Shown: positions 42,426-51,656 of the stretch, in pieces
How positions within the stretch are numbered: the stretch's first letter is position 1
Layout: every line of letters begins with the position of its first letter
Assembly: GCF_030268685.1 (NCBI RefSeq)
Contig: NZ_BSRQ01000004.1
Coordinates: 310,001-374,000, forward strand
From: Microtetraspora sp. NBRC 13810
Lineage (GTDB): Bacteria > Actinomycetota > Actinomycetes > Streptosporangiales > Streptosporangiaceae
Length of the DNA stretch: 64,000 bases
Direction of reading: 5' to 3'
Program-made: the position numbers and the translations under genes
Notes under the pieces: generated by a model
Told to the model about the DNA's origin: nothing
What the model saw: only the letters and a program-made list of their open reading frames with translations
Databases searched by the model: none

Positions 42426-43423
42426 GCCCGCCTCCCGCGCAGCAGCCCGGTACGGCGGGCGTAGACGGCCACCGCGACCACGATGACCACGCCGCGCACG
42501 ACGTCCTTGAAGAACGAGTTCACCTCTAACTGGTTGAAGACGCTGTCCAGCACGGCCAGCAGCAGCACGCCGCCGACGGTGCCGGCGACCCCGCCTCTGC
42601 CGCCGGCCAGCGCGGTGCCGCCGAGGACGACGGCGGCGATGGACTCCAGGTCGTAGCCGCCGTCGGTGCCCACCGTCGGGGCGCCCGCGCCGAGCCTGGC
42701 GGCCAGCAGCAGGCCGGCGATCCCGGCGCACAGCGAGCACAGCACATGCGTGACGATCACCACCCGGTCGGTGCGCACCCCGGACAGCCGGGCGACCTCC
42801 ACGTCGCCGCCGACGGCGTAGACGCGGTAGCCGTACCTGGTGCGGCTGAGCAGGAACCAGGCGGTGAGCGCGACGGCGGCCCACAGCAGCGCGGAGACCG
42901 GGACCGGGCCGATGCGGTCGTAGCCGAGGTGCTGGAAGGTCTCGGGCACCCGGCCGGCGGGGCCGTCGTAGAGGTGGTCCACGATGCCCTTGATGATCAG
43001 GCCGACGCCGAGGGTGGCGATGAAGGCGTGCACCCGCAGCTTGGTGATCACCAGGCCGTTCACCAGCCCGACGAGCACGCTGACCCCGGCGACGGCGGCG
43101 ATCGCGGCGACGATGCCGCTGTCCTGCCCGGCCATGGTCTCGGCCGCGACCAGCGAGGTGAGACTGATCAGATAGGCGACCGACAGGTCCAGCGACCCGG
43201 CGAGGATGGCGAGGGTCTGCCCGACGGCGACGATGCCGAGCGCGGCCGAGCGTTGCTGCACGCCGACGACGTTCTCCAGGGTGAGGAACTGGCCGCCGTC
43301 CGCGGCGACCAGCGCCCAGCCGATGAGGATCACCCCGGCCAGCGCCAGGAAGACCACCCGGGTCGGGCCGGCCACCGCGGCGAACCGGCGGGACCGGCGG
43401 GCGGGTAACGCGTCCGGGGTCAT
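42422..43423 (-). CDS. sugar ABC transporter permease (RbsC-like, second subunit)
   Basis: 333-residue permease, paralogous to the downstream one. The hydrophobic core includes AGSLDLSVAYLISLTSLVAA and the EAA-type loop YRVYAVGGDVEVARLSGVRT. Overlap with the ATPase gene by ATGA shows tight coupling. The two permeases most likely form a heterodimer. Confidence 0.92.
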   Translation of the reverse strand: MTPDALPARRSRRFAAVAGPTRVVFLALAGVILIGWALVAADGGQFLTLENVVGVQQRSAALGIVAVGQTLAILAGSLDLSVAYLISLTSLVAAETMAGQDSGIVAAIAAVAGVSVLVGLVNGLVITKLRVHAFIATLGVGLIIKGIVDHLYDGPAGRVPETFQHLGYDRIGPVPVSALLWAAVALTAWFLLSRTRYGYRVYAVGGDVEVARLSGVRTDRVVIVTHVLCSLCAGIAGLLLAARLGAGAPTVGTDGGYDLESIAAVVLGGTALAGGRGGVAGTVGGVLLLAVLDSVFNQLEVNSFFKDVVRGVVIVVAVAVYARRTGLLRGRRA

Positions 43424-44868
43424 GCGGCCACCTCGCCGGCGGCCAGCCGCATGACGGCCTCCTCGGAGGGGCCCGCGGGGAGGGTGCCGCTGATCCGGCC
43501 TTCGCGCAGGACGACGATCCGGTCGCTCATGCCGATCAGCTCGGGCAGCTCGGAGGAGATCATCATGACGGCGGCGCCCTCCCCGGCCAGTTCGCGCATC
43601 AGGTCGTGGATGGCGGCCTTGGCACCCACGTCCACGCCGCGGGTGGGCTCGTCGAACAACAGCACCCTGGGGGCGACGGTCAGCCACTTGGCCAGGACGA
43701 CCTTCTGCTGGTTGCCGCCGGACAGGTACCGGACCTCCCGGTCCTGGCGCGGCGGGACGAGCCGGACCCGTTCCAGCAGTTCCCGCACGCCGTCGCGCCG
43801 GCCGCGGCCCGAGGCGCGGGCCACCAGCAGCGCGTTGTCCCGCACGGACTGGCGCAGGGCGAGGCCCTCCGCCTTGCGGTCCTCGGTCACCAGGCCGATC
43901 CCGGCGGCGATGCCCTCACGGACCGTGCGGGGACGGACCGGCGTCATCCGCCCCCGGGTGAACGGCTCGGCGCCGAAGAGCGCCTTGGCCAGTGCGGAGC
44001 GGCCGGATCCCTGGAGCCCGGCGAGACCGAGGATCTCCCCCGCCCGCAGTTCCAGGTCGATGTCGCGCAGCCGGTCGTTGCCCCCGCCGGTGACCCGTAA
44101 CCGGGTCTCCCCGGCCGAGGTGGCGCGCGGCGGGAAGTAGCTGCCCAGGTCGCGCCCGACCATGAGGCGGACGAGTCCGTCCGGGGTGAGCTCGCCGGTG
44201 GCGGCGGAGGTGACGAGTCTCCCGTCCTTGAGCACCGTCACCCGGTCGGCCAGGTCGAACACCTCGCGCAGCCGGTGGGAGATGTAGAGCACCGCGATCC
44301 CGCGCCCCTGTAGCCGGCGCACCAGCCGGTGGAGCAGGTCGACCTCGTGCTCGGCGAGCGCGGCCGTGGGCTCGTCCATGACGACGATCCGGGCGTCCAG
44401 CGACAGCGCCTTGACGATCTCGACGACCTGCTGCTGCGCCACCGACAGGTGCCTGACGGGGTCGCGCGGGCCGAAGGAGTCCTCGCCCAGTTCGCCGAGC
44501 AGCCGGGCGGTGGCCGCGTCCATGGCCGGCCGGTCCACCAGGCCGCGGCGCACCGGCTCCCGGCCGAGGAACACGTTCTCGGCCACGCTGCGCTCGGGCA
44601 GCAGGTTGAACTCCTGGTGGATGATCGCGACCCCGGCCCGCTGCGCGTCGAGCGGGTGGCCGAACGACACGCCCCGGCCGTCGATCTCGATCGTGCCCTC
44701 GTCCGGCGGGTGCACCCCGGCGAGGATCTTCATGAGGGTGGATTTTCCCGCGCCGTTCTCTCCCACTACCGCGTGCACTTCACCCGCCGCCGCGACGAGA
44801 TCGACTTCGCCGAGTACGCGCACGCCGAGAAAACTCTTACCGATTCCGATCATCTTCAGCACGGCCAC
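43420..44868 (-). CDS. sugar ABC transporter ATP-binding protein (RbsA/MglA-like, two ATPase domains)
   Basis: 482-residue tandem ATPase. The first domain has Walker A GENGAGKSTLMKILAG and Walker B ARIVVMDEPTAALAEHE. The second has LAGLQGSGRSALAKALFG (a degenerate Walker A) and VLLFDEPTRGVDVGAK. This two-domain layout is characteristic of pentose/galactose importers. GTG 44868 is the annotated start; the exact codon is uncertain among nearby GTGs. First gene of the operon and divergent from the ROK repressor. Confidence 0.92.
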   Translation of the reverse strand: MAVLKMIGIGKSFLGVRVLGEVDLVAAAGEVHAVVGENGAGKSTLMKILAGVHPPDEGTIEIDGRGVSFGHPLDAQRAGVAIIHQEFNLLPERSVAENVFLGREPVRRGLVDRPAMDAATARLLGELGEDSFGPRDPVRHLSVAQQQVVEIVKALSLDARIVVMDEPTAALAEHEVDLLHRLVRRLQGRGIAVLYISHRLREVFDLADRVTVLKDGRLVTSAATGELTPDGLVRLMVGRDLGSYFPPRATSAGETRLRVTGGGNDRLRDIDLELRAGEILGLAGLQGSGRSALAKALFGAEPFTRGRMTPVRPRTVREGIAAGIGLVTEDRKAEGLALRQSVRDNALLVARASGRGRRDGVRELLERVRLVPPRQDREVRYLSGGNQQKVVLAKWLTVAPRVLLFDEPTRGVDVGAKAAIHDLMRELAGEGAAVMMISSELPELIGMSDRIVVLREGRISGTLPAGPSEEAVMRLAAGEVAA

Positions 44869-45017
44869 ATCCCTGTATCGGCGGAGACAGGGATTCGGAC
44901 GGCGTCAGGGGCGGAGCCGGACCGGAGGCGGGGGGTGCAGCGGTCCGGACCTGCGCCTTTCCACTGGCTATCAGCCGATTTATGGCTAATTTCCTCCATA
45001 TTTCGGGATAGTAAAAC

Positions 45018-45066
45018 GGCTTATGACGATGGTCAAGCAAAAGGCAGGTAAGCTACGCCATAAGCC
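45018..45066. promoter_or_regulatory. probable ROK repressor operator between divergent genes
   Basis: Perfect 8-bp arms GGCTTATG (45018-45025) and CATAAGCC (45059-45066) in the 227-bp divergent promoter region, with a second, related element AGCC-N7-GGCT at 44973-44987. A/T-rich stretches suitable for promoters overlap both. They are natural binding sites for the ROK protein. Confidence 0.5.
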
Positions 45067-45095
45067 AGGGGTATGACCATCGGAAGGGGGCGGAG

Positions 45096-46256
45096 TTGGC
45101 ACATGCCACCGCCGGAACGCTGCTGTCTATTCTGCGTGACGGCCAGGCGCGGACCCGGGCCGAGCTGATCGAGCTCACCGGCCTGGCGAGGTCCACGCTC
45201 TCCCAGCGGCTCGACGCCCTGCTGCTGCACCGCTGGATCCTGCCCGCGGAGGACGTGGTGCACTCCAAGGGGAGGCCGCCGATCGCCTTCGCCTTCAATC
45301 CCCGGGCCAAGATCGTGCTCGCCGCCGACCTCGGCGTCAGCCGCGCCCGGCTCGCGATCACCGACCTGCACGGCACGATCCTCACCCAGCGCACCGCCGA
45401 TCTGGCGGTCGACTCCGGCCCCGAGCACTGCCTGAGCTGGCTGCTGGAGACCTTCACCGAGTTGCTCGCCGAGTGCGGGCACGGCCTGGCCGACGTCTGC
45501 GGGGTCGGCCTCGGCCTGCCGGGCCCGGTGGAGCACGAGACCGGCCGCCCGGTGAACCCGCCCCTCATGCCGGGGTGGAACGGCTTCCCGGTGCCCGACT
45601 GGCTGGGCTCGCGCATCGGCGCCCCGGTGCTGGTGGACAACGACGTGAACATCATGGCCCTCGGCGAGCACTGGTCCGCCAGTCCCGCCACCAGGCATCT
45701 CGTGTTCGTGAAGATCGGGACCGGCATCGGCTGCGGCATCATCTCCAAGGGCCGCCTGCACCGCGGCGCGCGCGGCGCGGCCGGCGACATCGGCCACATC
45801 AGGGTGCCGGCCGCCGACCACGTGCAGTGCCACTGCGGCAACCCCGGCTGCCTGGAGGCGGTCGCCGGCGGGCGCGCGCTGGCCGCCCGGCTCCGCGAGG
45901 GCGGCGTCGAGGCGGCCGGCGGCCGTGACGTCGTGCGCCTGGTCCGGGCCGGCAACACCTGGGCGACCCGGCTCGTCCGGCAGAGCGGCAGGGACATCGG
46001 CCTGGTGCTCGCCTCGATGGTCAACTTCTTCAACCCCTCGCAGATCGTGATCGGCGGAGACCTGGCCGGGGCCGGCGACCATCTGATCGCGGGGGTCCGT
46101 GAGGTGATCTACGGCCGCTCGCTGCCGCTGGCCACCCAGCGTCTCGACATCCGGGCCAGCGCGCTGGCCGACCGCGCGGGGGTGACCGGCGCCGCGGTCA
46201 TGGTGATCGAGCACGTGCTCGCCCCCGACGCGGTCGACCAGACGGTGACGTTCTGA
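45096..46256 (+). CDS. ROK-family transcriptional repressor
   Basis: 386-residue regulator. A winged helix-turn-helix at the N-terminus (RTRAELIELTGLARSTLSQR) is fused to a sugar-kinase-like ROK domain with the zinc-binding consensus CHCGNPGCLEAVAGG (about residues 245-259) and the phosphate-binding text VDNDVNIMALGEHW. The start is TTG 45096, preceded by GGAAGGGGGCGGAG. It is divergent from the sugar transporter operon and should repress it until the sugar or its phosphate binds. Confidence 0.92.
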   Translation: MAHATAGTLLSILRDGQARTRAELIELTGLARSTLSQRLDALLLHRWILPAEDVVHSKGRPPIAFAFNPRAKIVLAADLGVSRARLAITDLHGTILTQRTADLAVDSGPEHCLSWLLETFTELLAECGHGLADVCGVGLGLPGPVEHETGRPVNPPLMPGWNGFPVPDWLGSRIGAPVLVDNDVNIMALGEHWSASPATRHLVFVKIGTGIGCGIISKGRLHRGARGAAGDIGHIRVPAADHVQCHCGNPGCLEAVAGGRALAARLREGGVEAAGGRDVVRLVRAGNTWATRLVRQSGRDIGLVLASMVNFFNPSQIVIGGDLAGAGDHLIAGVREVIYGRSLPLATQRLDIRASALADRAGVTGAAVMVIEHVLAPDAVDQTVTF

Positions 46257-46307
46257 CTTCTGCCGGTCATCGCCATATATCCGTACCTGCACCGACGAAA
46301 TAGCCCC

Positions 46308-46336
46308 TTTACACAACCAAAAGTCAGGTTTATACA
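46308..46336 (+). promoter_or_regulatory. promoter of the Ebo-like operon
   Basis: TTTACA (46308-46313) and TATACA (46331-46336) are exactly 17 bp apart, close to the housekeeping consensus, and 30 bp upstream of the first ATG. This is one of the best promoter matches in the window. No clear operator dyad overlaps it. Confidence 0.65.
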
Positions 46337-46366
46337 CCGAATATCAACGGACGTTCGGAGGTGCCT

Positions 46367-47473
46367 ATGGCTGCGGTCGGTGTCTGGCTCATCGGCGCGC
46401 GCGGATCCGTCGCGACCACGGTCGTCGCCGGTGCGGCCGCCATCCGGGCCGGACTGGCGCCGCCGCAGGGCTGTGTCACCGAGACCCCGGGCTTCCCCGG
46501 CACGCTGCCCAGGATCGCCGACCTGGTGTTCGGCGGCCACGACATCGCCGAGACCTCGCTGCGCAAGCGGGCCGAGCGGCTGAGCGCGGCCGGGGTGATG
46601 CCGGTCGCGCTGCCCGCCCTGCTCGCCCGGGATCTCGACGCCGCCGACGCCGAGATCAGGCCGGGCGACGTCCCGCTCGCCCGCCTGACCGAGGACCTCA
46701 CCGGATTCCGCGAACGGCACGGGCTGGACCGGGTCGTCGTGGTCAACGTGTCCTCCACCGAGCCGCCCGCCGTACCGCATCCCGCGTTCGGGGACCTGGC
46801 CGCGCTGGAGGCGGAGGGGCTGGACCTGCTGCCGCCCAGCTCCCGCTACGCGTACGCGGCCTTCCGCGCCGGGTGCGGCTACGTCGAGTTCACCCCGTCC
46901 ACCGGGCCGACGCTGCCCGCGCTCGCCGAACTGGCCGCCCGGGAGGGGGTGCCGTTCGCCGGGCGGGACGGCAAGACGGGCGAGACGCTGGTCAAGAGCG
47001 CGCTGGCGCCGATGTTCGCCGGGCGGGCGCTGCAGGTGCGGTCCTGGTCCGGGCTCAACCTGCTCGGCGGCGGCGACGGGGCCACGCTCGCCGACCCCGC
47101 CGCCAGGGCCAGCAAGCAGATCTCCAAGGACCGCGCGGTGTCCGGGGTGCTGGGCGAGGACGTCGAGGGCCAGACGCACATCGACTACGTGCCCGAGCTC
47201 GGCGAGTGGAAGACGGCCTGGGACCACGTCACGTTCGACGGCTTCCTCGGCGTGCGGATGACCTTCCAGTTCACCTGGCAGGGGTGCGACTCCGCGCTCG
47301 CCGCGCCGCTGGTGCTGGACCTCGCCCGGCTGGTCGCCAGGGCACACGAGAAAGGCAGGTCCGGAGTGCTCCCCGAGCTGGGCTACTTCTTCAAGGATCC
47401 GCTCGGCTCGGCCGAACACGGGCTGGCCGCCCAGTACGAACGGCTGCGCGCCTTCGCGGGGGAGCTGGCGTGA
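46367..47473 (+). CDS. inositol-3-phosphate synthase family protein (first gene of the Ebo-like operon)
   Basis: 368-residue homologue of myo-inositol-1-phosphate synthase, which converts glucose-6-phosphate to inositol-3-phosphate with NAD. It has an N-terminal NAD-binding loop WLIGARGSVATT and, in the catalytic domain, the block ARASKQISKDRAV with Lys250 and Lys254, and YVPELGEWKTAWDHVTF with Lys282; these lysines match catalytic positions in the yeast enzyme. The domain layout (SWSGLNLLGGGDG, then CDSALAAPLVLDL) is closer to the eukaryotic type than to the shorter mycobacterial Ino1. GGAGG lies 5 bp before ATG 46367. Overlaps the prenyltransferase gene (GTGA). Confidence 0.88.
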   Translation: MAAVGVWLIGARGSVATTVVAGAAAIRAGLAPPQGCVTETPGFPGTLPRIADLVFGGHDIAETSLRKRAERLSAAGVMPVALPALLARDLDAADAEIRPGDVPLARLTEDLTGFRERHGLDRVVVVNVSSTEPPAVPHPAFGDLAALEAEGLDLLPPSSRYAYAAFRAGCGYVEFTPSTGPTLPALAELAAREGVPFAGRDGKTGETLVKSALAPMFAGRALQVRSWSGLNLLGGGDGATLADPAARASKQISKDRAVSGVLGEDVEGQTHIDYVPELGEWKTAWDHVTFDGFLGVRMTFQFTWQGCDSALAAPLVLDLARLVARAHEKGRSGVLPELGYFFKDPLGSAEHGLAAQYERLRAFAGELA

Positions 47474-48408
47474 GGGCGCTGCTGGAGCTCGTCAGGGCGC
47501 CCGCCGCGGTCTCGGTGCCCGGGGACACGATGGCCGGCGCCGCCGCCGCGGGCCGGCCGGCCGCTCCCGGCGCCGCGGTGGCCTCGACGCTGCTGTACTG
47601 GGCGGGCATGGCGCTCAACGACTGGTCGGACCGGAAGATCGACGCGGTGGAGCGCCCGGAGCGGCCCATCCCGTCGGGCCGGGTCCGGCCCGGCACCGCG
47701 CTCGGGCTGGCCGCGGCCCTGACCGGCGCCGGGCTCACCGCCGCCGCGGTCTCCGGCGGACGCCGCGGTCTCGCCCTCGCCGGGCTGCTCGCGGGCTGCG
47801 TGTGGGCCTACGACCTGGGGCTCAAGCACACGGCGGCCGGACCCGCGTCGATGGCGGCCTGCCGTACCCTCGACGTGCTGCTCGGCGCGGGCGATCGGGT
47901 GCGCGCCGCCGTCCCGACGGCGCTGGCGATCGGGGCGCACACCTACGGGATCAGCGTCCTCGGCCGCGCCGAGGTCAAGGGGGCCACGCCCGGCACGGCC
48001 ACCGCCGCGCTCGCCGCCGCCGGCGGCGCCGCCGCCCTCACCGCCCTCGGCGCCCTGCGCCCCGCCGCCGCGTCCGGTCCGCCGGTCAGGGGCGTGCGCG
48101 CCCGCACGGCGGCGCTCCTCCGCCCGCCCGCCAAGGGCGCCACGGCCGCAGGGCCGTGGCCGCCGGGGCGGACCGTGGCGGCGCTGCTGCTGGCCGGGTA
48201 CGTCGCCGCGTCGGCGCGGGCGCAGGCCGGGTTACGCGCCGACCCGTCGCCCGAGCGGGTACGGCTGGCGGTGCGGACGGCCATCCTCGGCCTCATCCCG
48301 CTCCAGGCGGCGACGGTCGCCGGGCGCGGGCGGCTCACCCAGGCGGGCGCCCTGCTGGCCCTGCTCCCCGCGGGCCGCGTCCTCTCGGAGCGGATGGCCA
48401 CCTCGTGA
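47470..48408 (+). CDS. eboC: UbiA-family prenyltransferase (EboC / SCO3242 type)
   Basis: 312-residue membrane prenyltransferase with about eight hydrophobic helices. The first Asp-rich motif is NDWSDRKID (residues 50-58), needed to bind the isoprenoid diphosphate, followed by RPERPIPSGR as in the UbiA family. The second motif is weaker (YDLGLKHT). It would transfer a polyprenyl chain to a polar acceptor. The next gene in the operon overlaps by GTGA. In Ebo clusters this position is filled by EboC. Confidence 0.88.
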   Translation: MRALLELVRAPAAVSVPGDTMAGAAAAGRPAAPGAAVASTLLYWAGMALNDWSDRKIDAVERPERPIPSGRVRPGTALGLAAALTGAGLTAAAVSGGRRGLALAGLLAGCVWAYDLGLKHTAAGPASMAACRTLDVLLGAGDRVRAAVPTALAIGAHTYGISVLGRAEVKGATPGTATAALAAAGGAAALTALGALRPAAASGPPVRGVRARTAALLRPPAKGATAAGPWPPGRTVAALLLAGYVAASARAQAGLRADPSPERVRLAVRTAILGLIPLQAATVAGRGRLTQAGALLALLPAGRVLSERMATS

Positions 48409-49265
48409 ACTGGTCCTACTGCACCAACGGCTTCCCCGGGCATCGCCTGCCCGAGGCGCTGACCGTCCTCGCCGACCTGGGCTACACCGGGGCGGCGATC
48501 ACCCTGGACCACGGCCATCTCGACCCGTACGCCCCCGGGCTGGCCGGCGAGGTCCGGGCGACCGGCAAGCTGCTCGGCGAGCTGGGCATGAACGCCGTCG
48601 TCGAGACCGGCGGGCGCTACACCCTGGACCCCCTGCGCAAGCACCACCCCACGCTGCTGAGCGACGGCGCGGAACGCAGGATCGACTACCTGGTCAGGTC
48701 GATGCGGATCGCCGCCGACCTCGGCGCCCCGGTGGTGCACCTGTGGAGCGGGGCGCTCCCCGCCGGGGTGACGCCCGAGGAGGGCTGGGACCGGCTGGCC
48801 CGCGGCTGCGCGCGGCTGGTCGAGGAGGCCGGGCGGGCCGGGGTCGTGCTCGGCTTCGAACCCGAGCCGGGGATGCTGGTGGCCGACCTGGCCGGGTACG
48901 AGCGGCTGCGCGGCATGCTCGGCGGCCCCGCGGCGCTCGGGCTCACCCTGGACATCGGCCACTGCCGGTGCGTCGAGCCGTACGACGTGCCCGAGTGCGT
49001 ACGGCGGGCGCTGCCGTACCTGGTGCACGTGCAGATCGAGGACATGCGCAGGGGCGTGCACGAGCACCTGGAGTTCGGCGAGGGCGAGATCGACTTCCCG
49101 CCCGCGCTCGCCGCGCTCGGCGGTTTCCGGGGGCAGGTGGCGGTCGAGCTGGCTCGGCACGGCCACGCGGCCCCGGATGTCGCCCGCCGGTCGATCGACT
49201 TCTTGAGGAGGGCATATGAACGAGTGGACCGCGCAGGCCCTGAGGCAGGTGAGGGAGGATCCTGA
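48405..49265 (+). CDS. sugar phosphate isomerase/epimerase in the Ebo-like operon
   Basis: 286-residue TIM-barrel protein of the xylose-isomerase-like superfamily. The metal-binding positions are visible as Glu in LGFEPEPGML, Asp and His in LTLDIGHCRCVE, His in LVHVQIEDM and Glu in VAVELARHG. It starts with GTG 48405 overlapping the prenyltransferase stop. Its 3' end overlaps the EboA gene by 50 bp, a long overlap for coupled genes. It could act on the product of the inositol phosphate synthase or be a second EboE-like fold protein; its substrate is unknown. Confidence 0.85.
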   Translation: MNWSYCTNGFPGHRLPEALTVLADLGYTGAAITLDHGHLDPYAPGLAGEVRATGKLLGELGMNAVVETGGRYTLDPLRKHHPTLLSDGAERRIDYLVRSMRIAADLGAPVVHLWSGALPAGVTPEEGWDRLARGCARLVEEAGRAGVVLGFEPEPGMLVADLAGYERLRGMLGGPAALGLTLDIGHCRCVEPYDVPECVRRALPYLVHVQIEDMRRGVHEHLEFGEGEIDFPPALAALGGFRGQVAVELARHGHAAPDVARRSIDFLRRAYERVDRAGPEAGEGGS

Positions 49266-49704
49266 GGCGGTGCACCGGCTGTTCCCCCGGGCGGAACGGC
49301 TGGGCGGCCCGGACGCCAGGGCCGCGCTGCTGGCACTGGTGGACGCCGGGGCGGTGGCGGCCCTCTACCGCGACGGCGACGCGGGCGAGCGGCTGGCGAT
49401 CCTGCGCGCGCTGCCCGGTCTCGACCTGGGCCCGGCCGCGCTGCCCCTGGTCGAGGACGCGCTGCGGACCAACGACGCCCGGCTGGTCGCGGCGGCGCTC
49501 GGTCCCTACGGGTCGCGCTGGCTGGACGACCACGCCTTCCGCCACGGCGTGCTCAAGTGCGTGTTCATGTCGATCCCGCTCGCGTCGGTGGACGGGCTCG
49601 ACCGCCGGTTCGACGCCGAACTCGCCAGGATGCTCGCCGACCACGCCGCCGAGCGGCGGGCGGCGGGCCGTGAGGTCCCCCAAGACGTGCTGGAGAGGCT
49701 CTGA
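49216..49704 (+). CDS. eboA: EboA-domain protein
   Basis: 162-residue protein of the EboA family, a set of small, cytoplasmic, all-helical proteins with HEAT-like text and no known catalytic motif. Characteristic are RLAILRALPGLDLGPAALPL and the segment HAFRHGVLKCVFMSIPLASV. EboA is the marker of Ebo clusters; its biochemical job is unknown. It starts within the preceding isomerase gene (50-bp overlap) after a GAGGAGGG site and is joined to the hydrolase gene by TGATG. Confidence 0.88.
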   Translation: MNEWTAQALRQVREDPEAVHRLFPRAERLGGPDARAALLALVDAGAVAALYRDGDAGERLAILRALPGLDLGPAALPLVEDALRTNDARLVAAALGPYGSRWLDDHAFRHGVLKCVFMSIPLASVDGLDRRFDAELARMLADHAAERRAAGREVPQDVLERL

Positions 49705-50546
49705 TGCGCATCTTCGACCCCCATATCCACATGACGTCCCGCACGACCGACGACTACGAGCGGATGTACGCCGCGGGCGTGCGGGCGGTGGTGGAGCCCG
49801 CCTTCTGGCTGGGCCAGCCGCGCACCGGTGTGGGCAGTTTCCTCGACTACTTCGACTCGCTGCTCGGCTGGGAGCCCTACCGGGCGGCGCAGTACGGGAT
49901 CCGGCACCACTGCGCGCTGGCGCTCAACCCCAAGGAGGCCAACGACCCGCGCTGCGCGGACGTACTCACCGAGCTGCCGCGTTACCTGCTCAAGGACTCG
50001 GTCGTCGCGGTCGGTGAGGTGGGCTACGACTCGATGACGCCGGAGGAGGAGCGGGTCTTCGAGGCGCAGCTCGCCCTGGCCGCCGACGCCGACCTGCCGG
50101 TCCTGGTGCACACGCCGCACCGGGACAAGACCGCGGGCACCCGGCGCACGCTGGACGTCGTGCGCGCCTGCGGCACCCGGCCGGAGCGGGTGCTGGTGGA
50201 CCATCTGAACGAGCTGACCGTCGGCATGGTCGCGGAGTCCGGCTGCTGGATGGGGTTCTCCATCTATCCCGACACGAAGATGGACCCGGACCGGATGGTG
50301 GCGATCCTGAAGGAGTACGGCACGGAGAGGATGCTGGTGAACTCGGCGGCCGACTGGGGACGCAGCGACCCGTTGAAGACCCGCCAGGTCGCCGACGCGA
50401 TGCTGGCGTCCGGGTTCACCGCCGATGACGTGGACCGGGTGCTCTGGCACAACCCGATCGGCTTCTACGGCCAGAGCGGGCGGCTGGACCTCGGCGAGGT
50501 CTCCGCCGGGGCGGAGTACGCGGGCAACACGATCAGGCGGGGCTGA
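49704..50546 (+). CDS. eboB: TatD-family metal-dependent hydrolase (EboB-like)
   Basis: 280-residue TIM-barrel hydrolase. The metal site begins with DPHIHM (Asp5, His7, His9); further ligands are Glu in AVGEVGYDS, His in VLVHTPHR and DHLNEL, and Asp in NSAADWG. TatD proteins cut DNA or small phosphoesters, but the relatives inside Ebo clusters probably act on a small metabolite. One-base overlap (TGATG) with EboA and 3 bp gap to EboE show one message. Confidence 0.87.
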   Translation: MRIFDPHIHMTSRTTDDYERMYAAGVRAVVEPAFWLGQPRTGVGSFLDYFDSLLGWEPYRAAQYGIRHHCALALNPKEANDPRCADVLTELPRYLLKDSVVAVGEVGYDSMTPEEERVFEAQLALAADADLPVLVHTPHRDKTAGTRRTLDVVRACGTRPERVLVDHLNELTVGMVAESGCWMGFSIYPDTKMDPDRMVAILKEYGTERMLVNSAADWGRSDPLKTRQVADAMLASGFTADDVDRVLWHNPIGFYGQSGRLDLGEVSAGAEYAGNTIRRG

Positions 50547-50549
50547 CCG

Positions 50550-51656
50550 ATGCGGCTGCGCCATCCCGACGGCTCGATCGTCCACCTCGCCTACTGCACC
50601 AACGTGCACCCCGCCGAGGACCTGCCCGGCATCCGCGGCCAGCTCTCCGGCTTCGCCGCCCGGGTGCGCGGCCTGCTCTCCGCCGACCGCCTCGGGGTCG
50701 GCCTGTGGCTGCCGCACGACGCGGCCCGCGCCCTGCTCGACGACCACGCCGAGCTGGTACGGCTGCGCTCGCTGCTGGACGATCTCGGGCTGGAGGTGGT
50801 GACGCTCAACGGCTTCCCGTATCGCGGATTCCACCAAGAAGTCGTGAAATATCGGGTCTACAGTCCGGACTGGGCGTGCGCCGACCGGCTCCGGTACACC
50901 CTCGACCTCGCCGAGATCCTCGCCGCGCTGCTGCCGGACGACATCGACGAGGGCACGATCTCCTCGCTGCCGCTGGCCTGGCGTACCGGCTGGACGCCGG
51001 GGAAGGCGGCGGTCGTGGCGGGCATGCTCGACCAGGCGGCGCTCGGCCTGCGCGCGCTGGCCGAGCGCACCGGCAAGGTGGTCAGGCTCGCCCTGGAGCC
51101 GGAACCGGGCTGCATCGTGGAGACCACCGCGCAGGCCGCCCACCACCTGCGCGGCGTGGACCGCGACTTCGTCGGCGTCTGCCTGGACGCCTGCCATCTC
51201 GCGGTGGGCTTCGAACGGGCCCGGATCGAGCTCGACCTGCCGATCGTGAAGCTCCAGGCGTCGTGCGCGCTGGAGGCGCCGGCCGGTTCGCAGGCGGCGC
51301 TGTCGGCCTTCGCCGAGCCGCGCTTCCTGCACCAGGCCCGTTCGGCGTCGGGATCGGTGGACGACCTGGACGAGGCTCTCGCCGGCGGCCTGCCCGCGGA
51401 CGAGGACTGGCGGGTGCACTTCCACATGCCGTTGCACGCCACGCCGCCGCCGCCGCTCACCACCACCTCCCCCTACCTGCGAGAACTGCTCGGCACGCTG
51501 TTCGGCGGCCGGACGCCGGCCACCCGGCACGTCGAGGTGGAGACCTACACCTGGAGCGTGCTGCCGGGCGGCGCCCCCGACCTCGCCGAGGGCATCGCCG
51601 CCGAACTCGACTGGACGCGGCGGGAGCTGGCCGCCCTCGGACTGAAGGAGCTGTGA
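50550..51656 (+). CDS. eboE: EboE-like TIM-barrel protein
   Basis: 368-residue protein that begins with VHLAYCTNVHPAEDLPGIRG, the signature opening of the EboE family (metabolite traffic protein). Further family text is VVTLNGFPYRGFHQEVVKYR and RLALEPEPGCIVETTAQAAH, with metal-ligand-like residues Glu, Asp-His (CLDACHLAVGF) and Glu (VEVETYTW). No signal peptide. The name reflects genetic evidence in other bacteria that Ebo proteins help a metabolite reach the outside; the reaction is not known. Confidence 0.88.
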   Translation: MRLRHPDGSIVHLAYCTNVHPAEDLPGIRGQLSGFAARVRGLLSADRLGVGLWLPHDAARALLDDHAELVRLRSLLDDLGLEVVTLNGFPYRGFHQEVVKYRVYSPDWACADRLRYTLDLAEILAALLPDDIDEGTISSLPLAWRTGWTPGKAAVVAGMLDQAALGLRALAERTGKVVRLALEPEPGCIVETTAQAAHHLRGVDRDFVGVCLDACHLAVGFERARIELDLPIVKLQASCALEAPAGSQAALSAFAEPRFLHQARSASGSVDDLDEALAGGLPADEDWRVHFHMPLHATPPPPLTTTSPYLRELLGTLFGGRTPATRHVEVETYTWSVLPGGAPDLAEGIAAELDWTRRELAALGLKEL

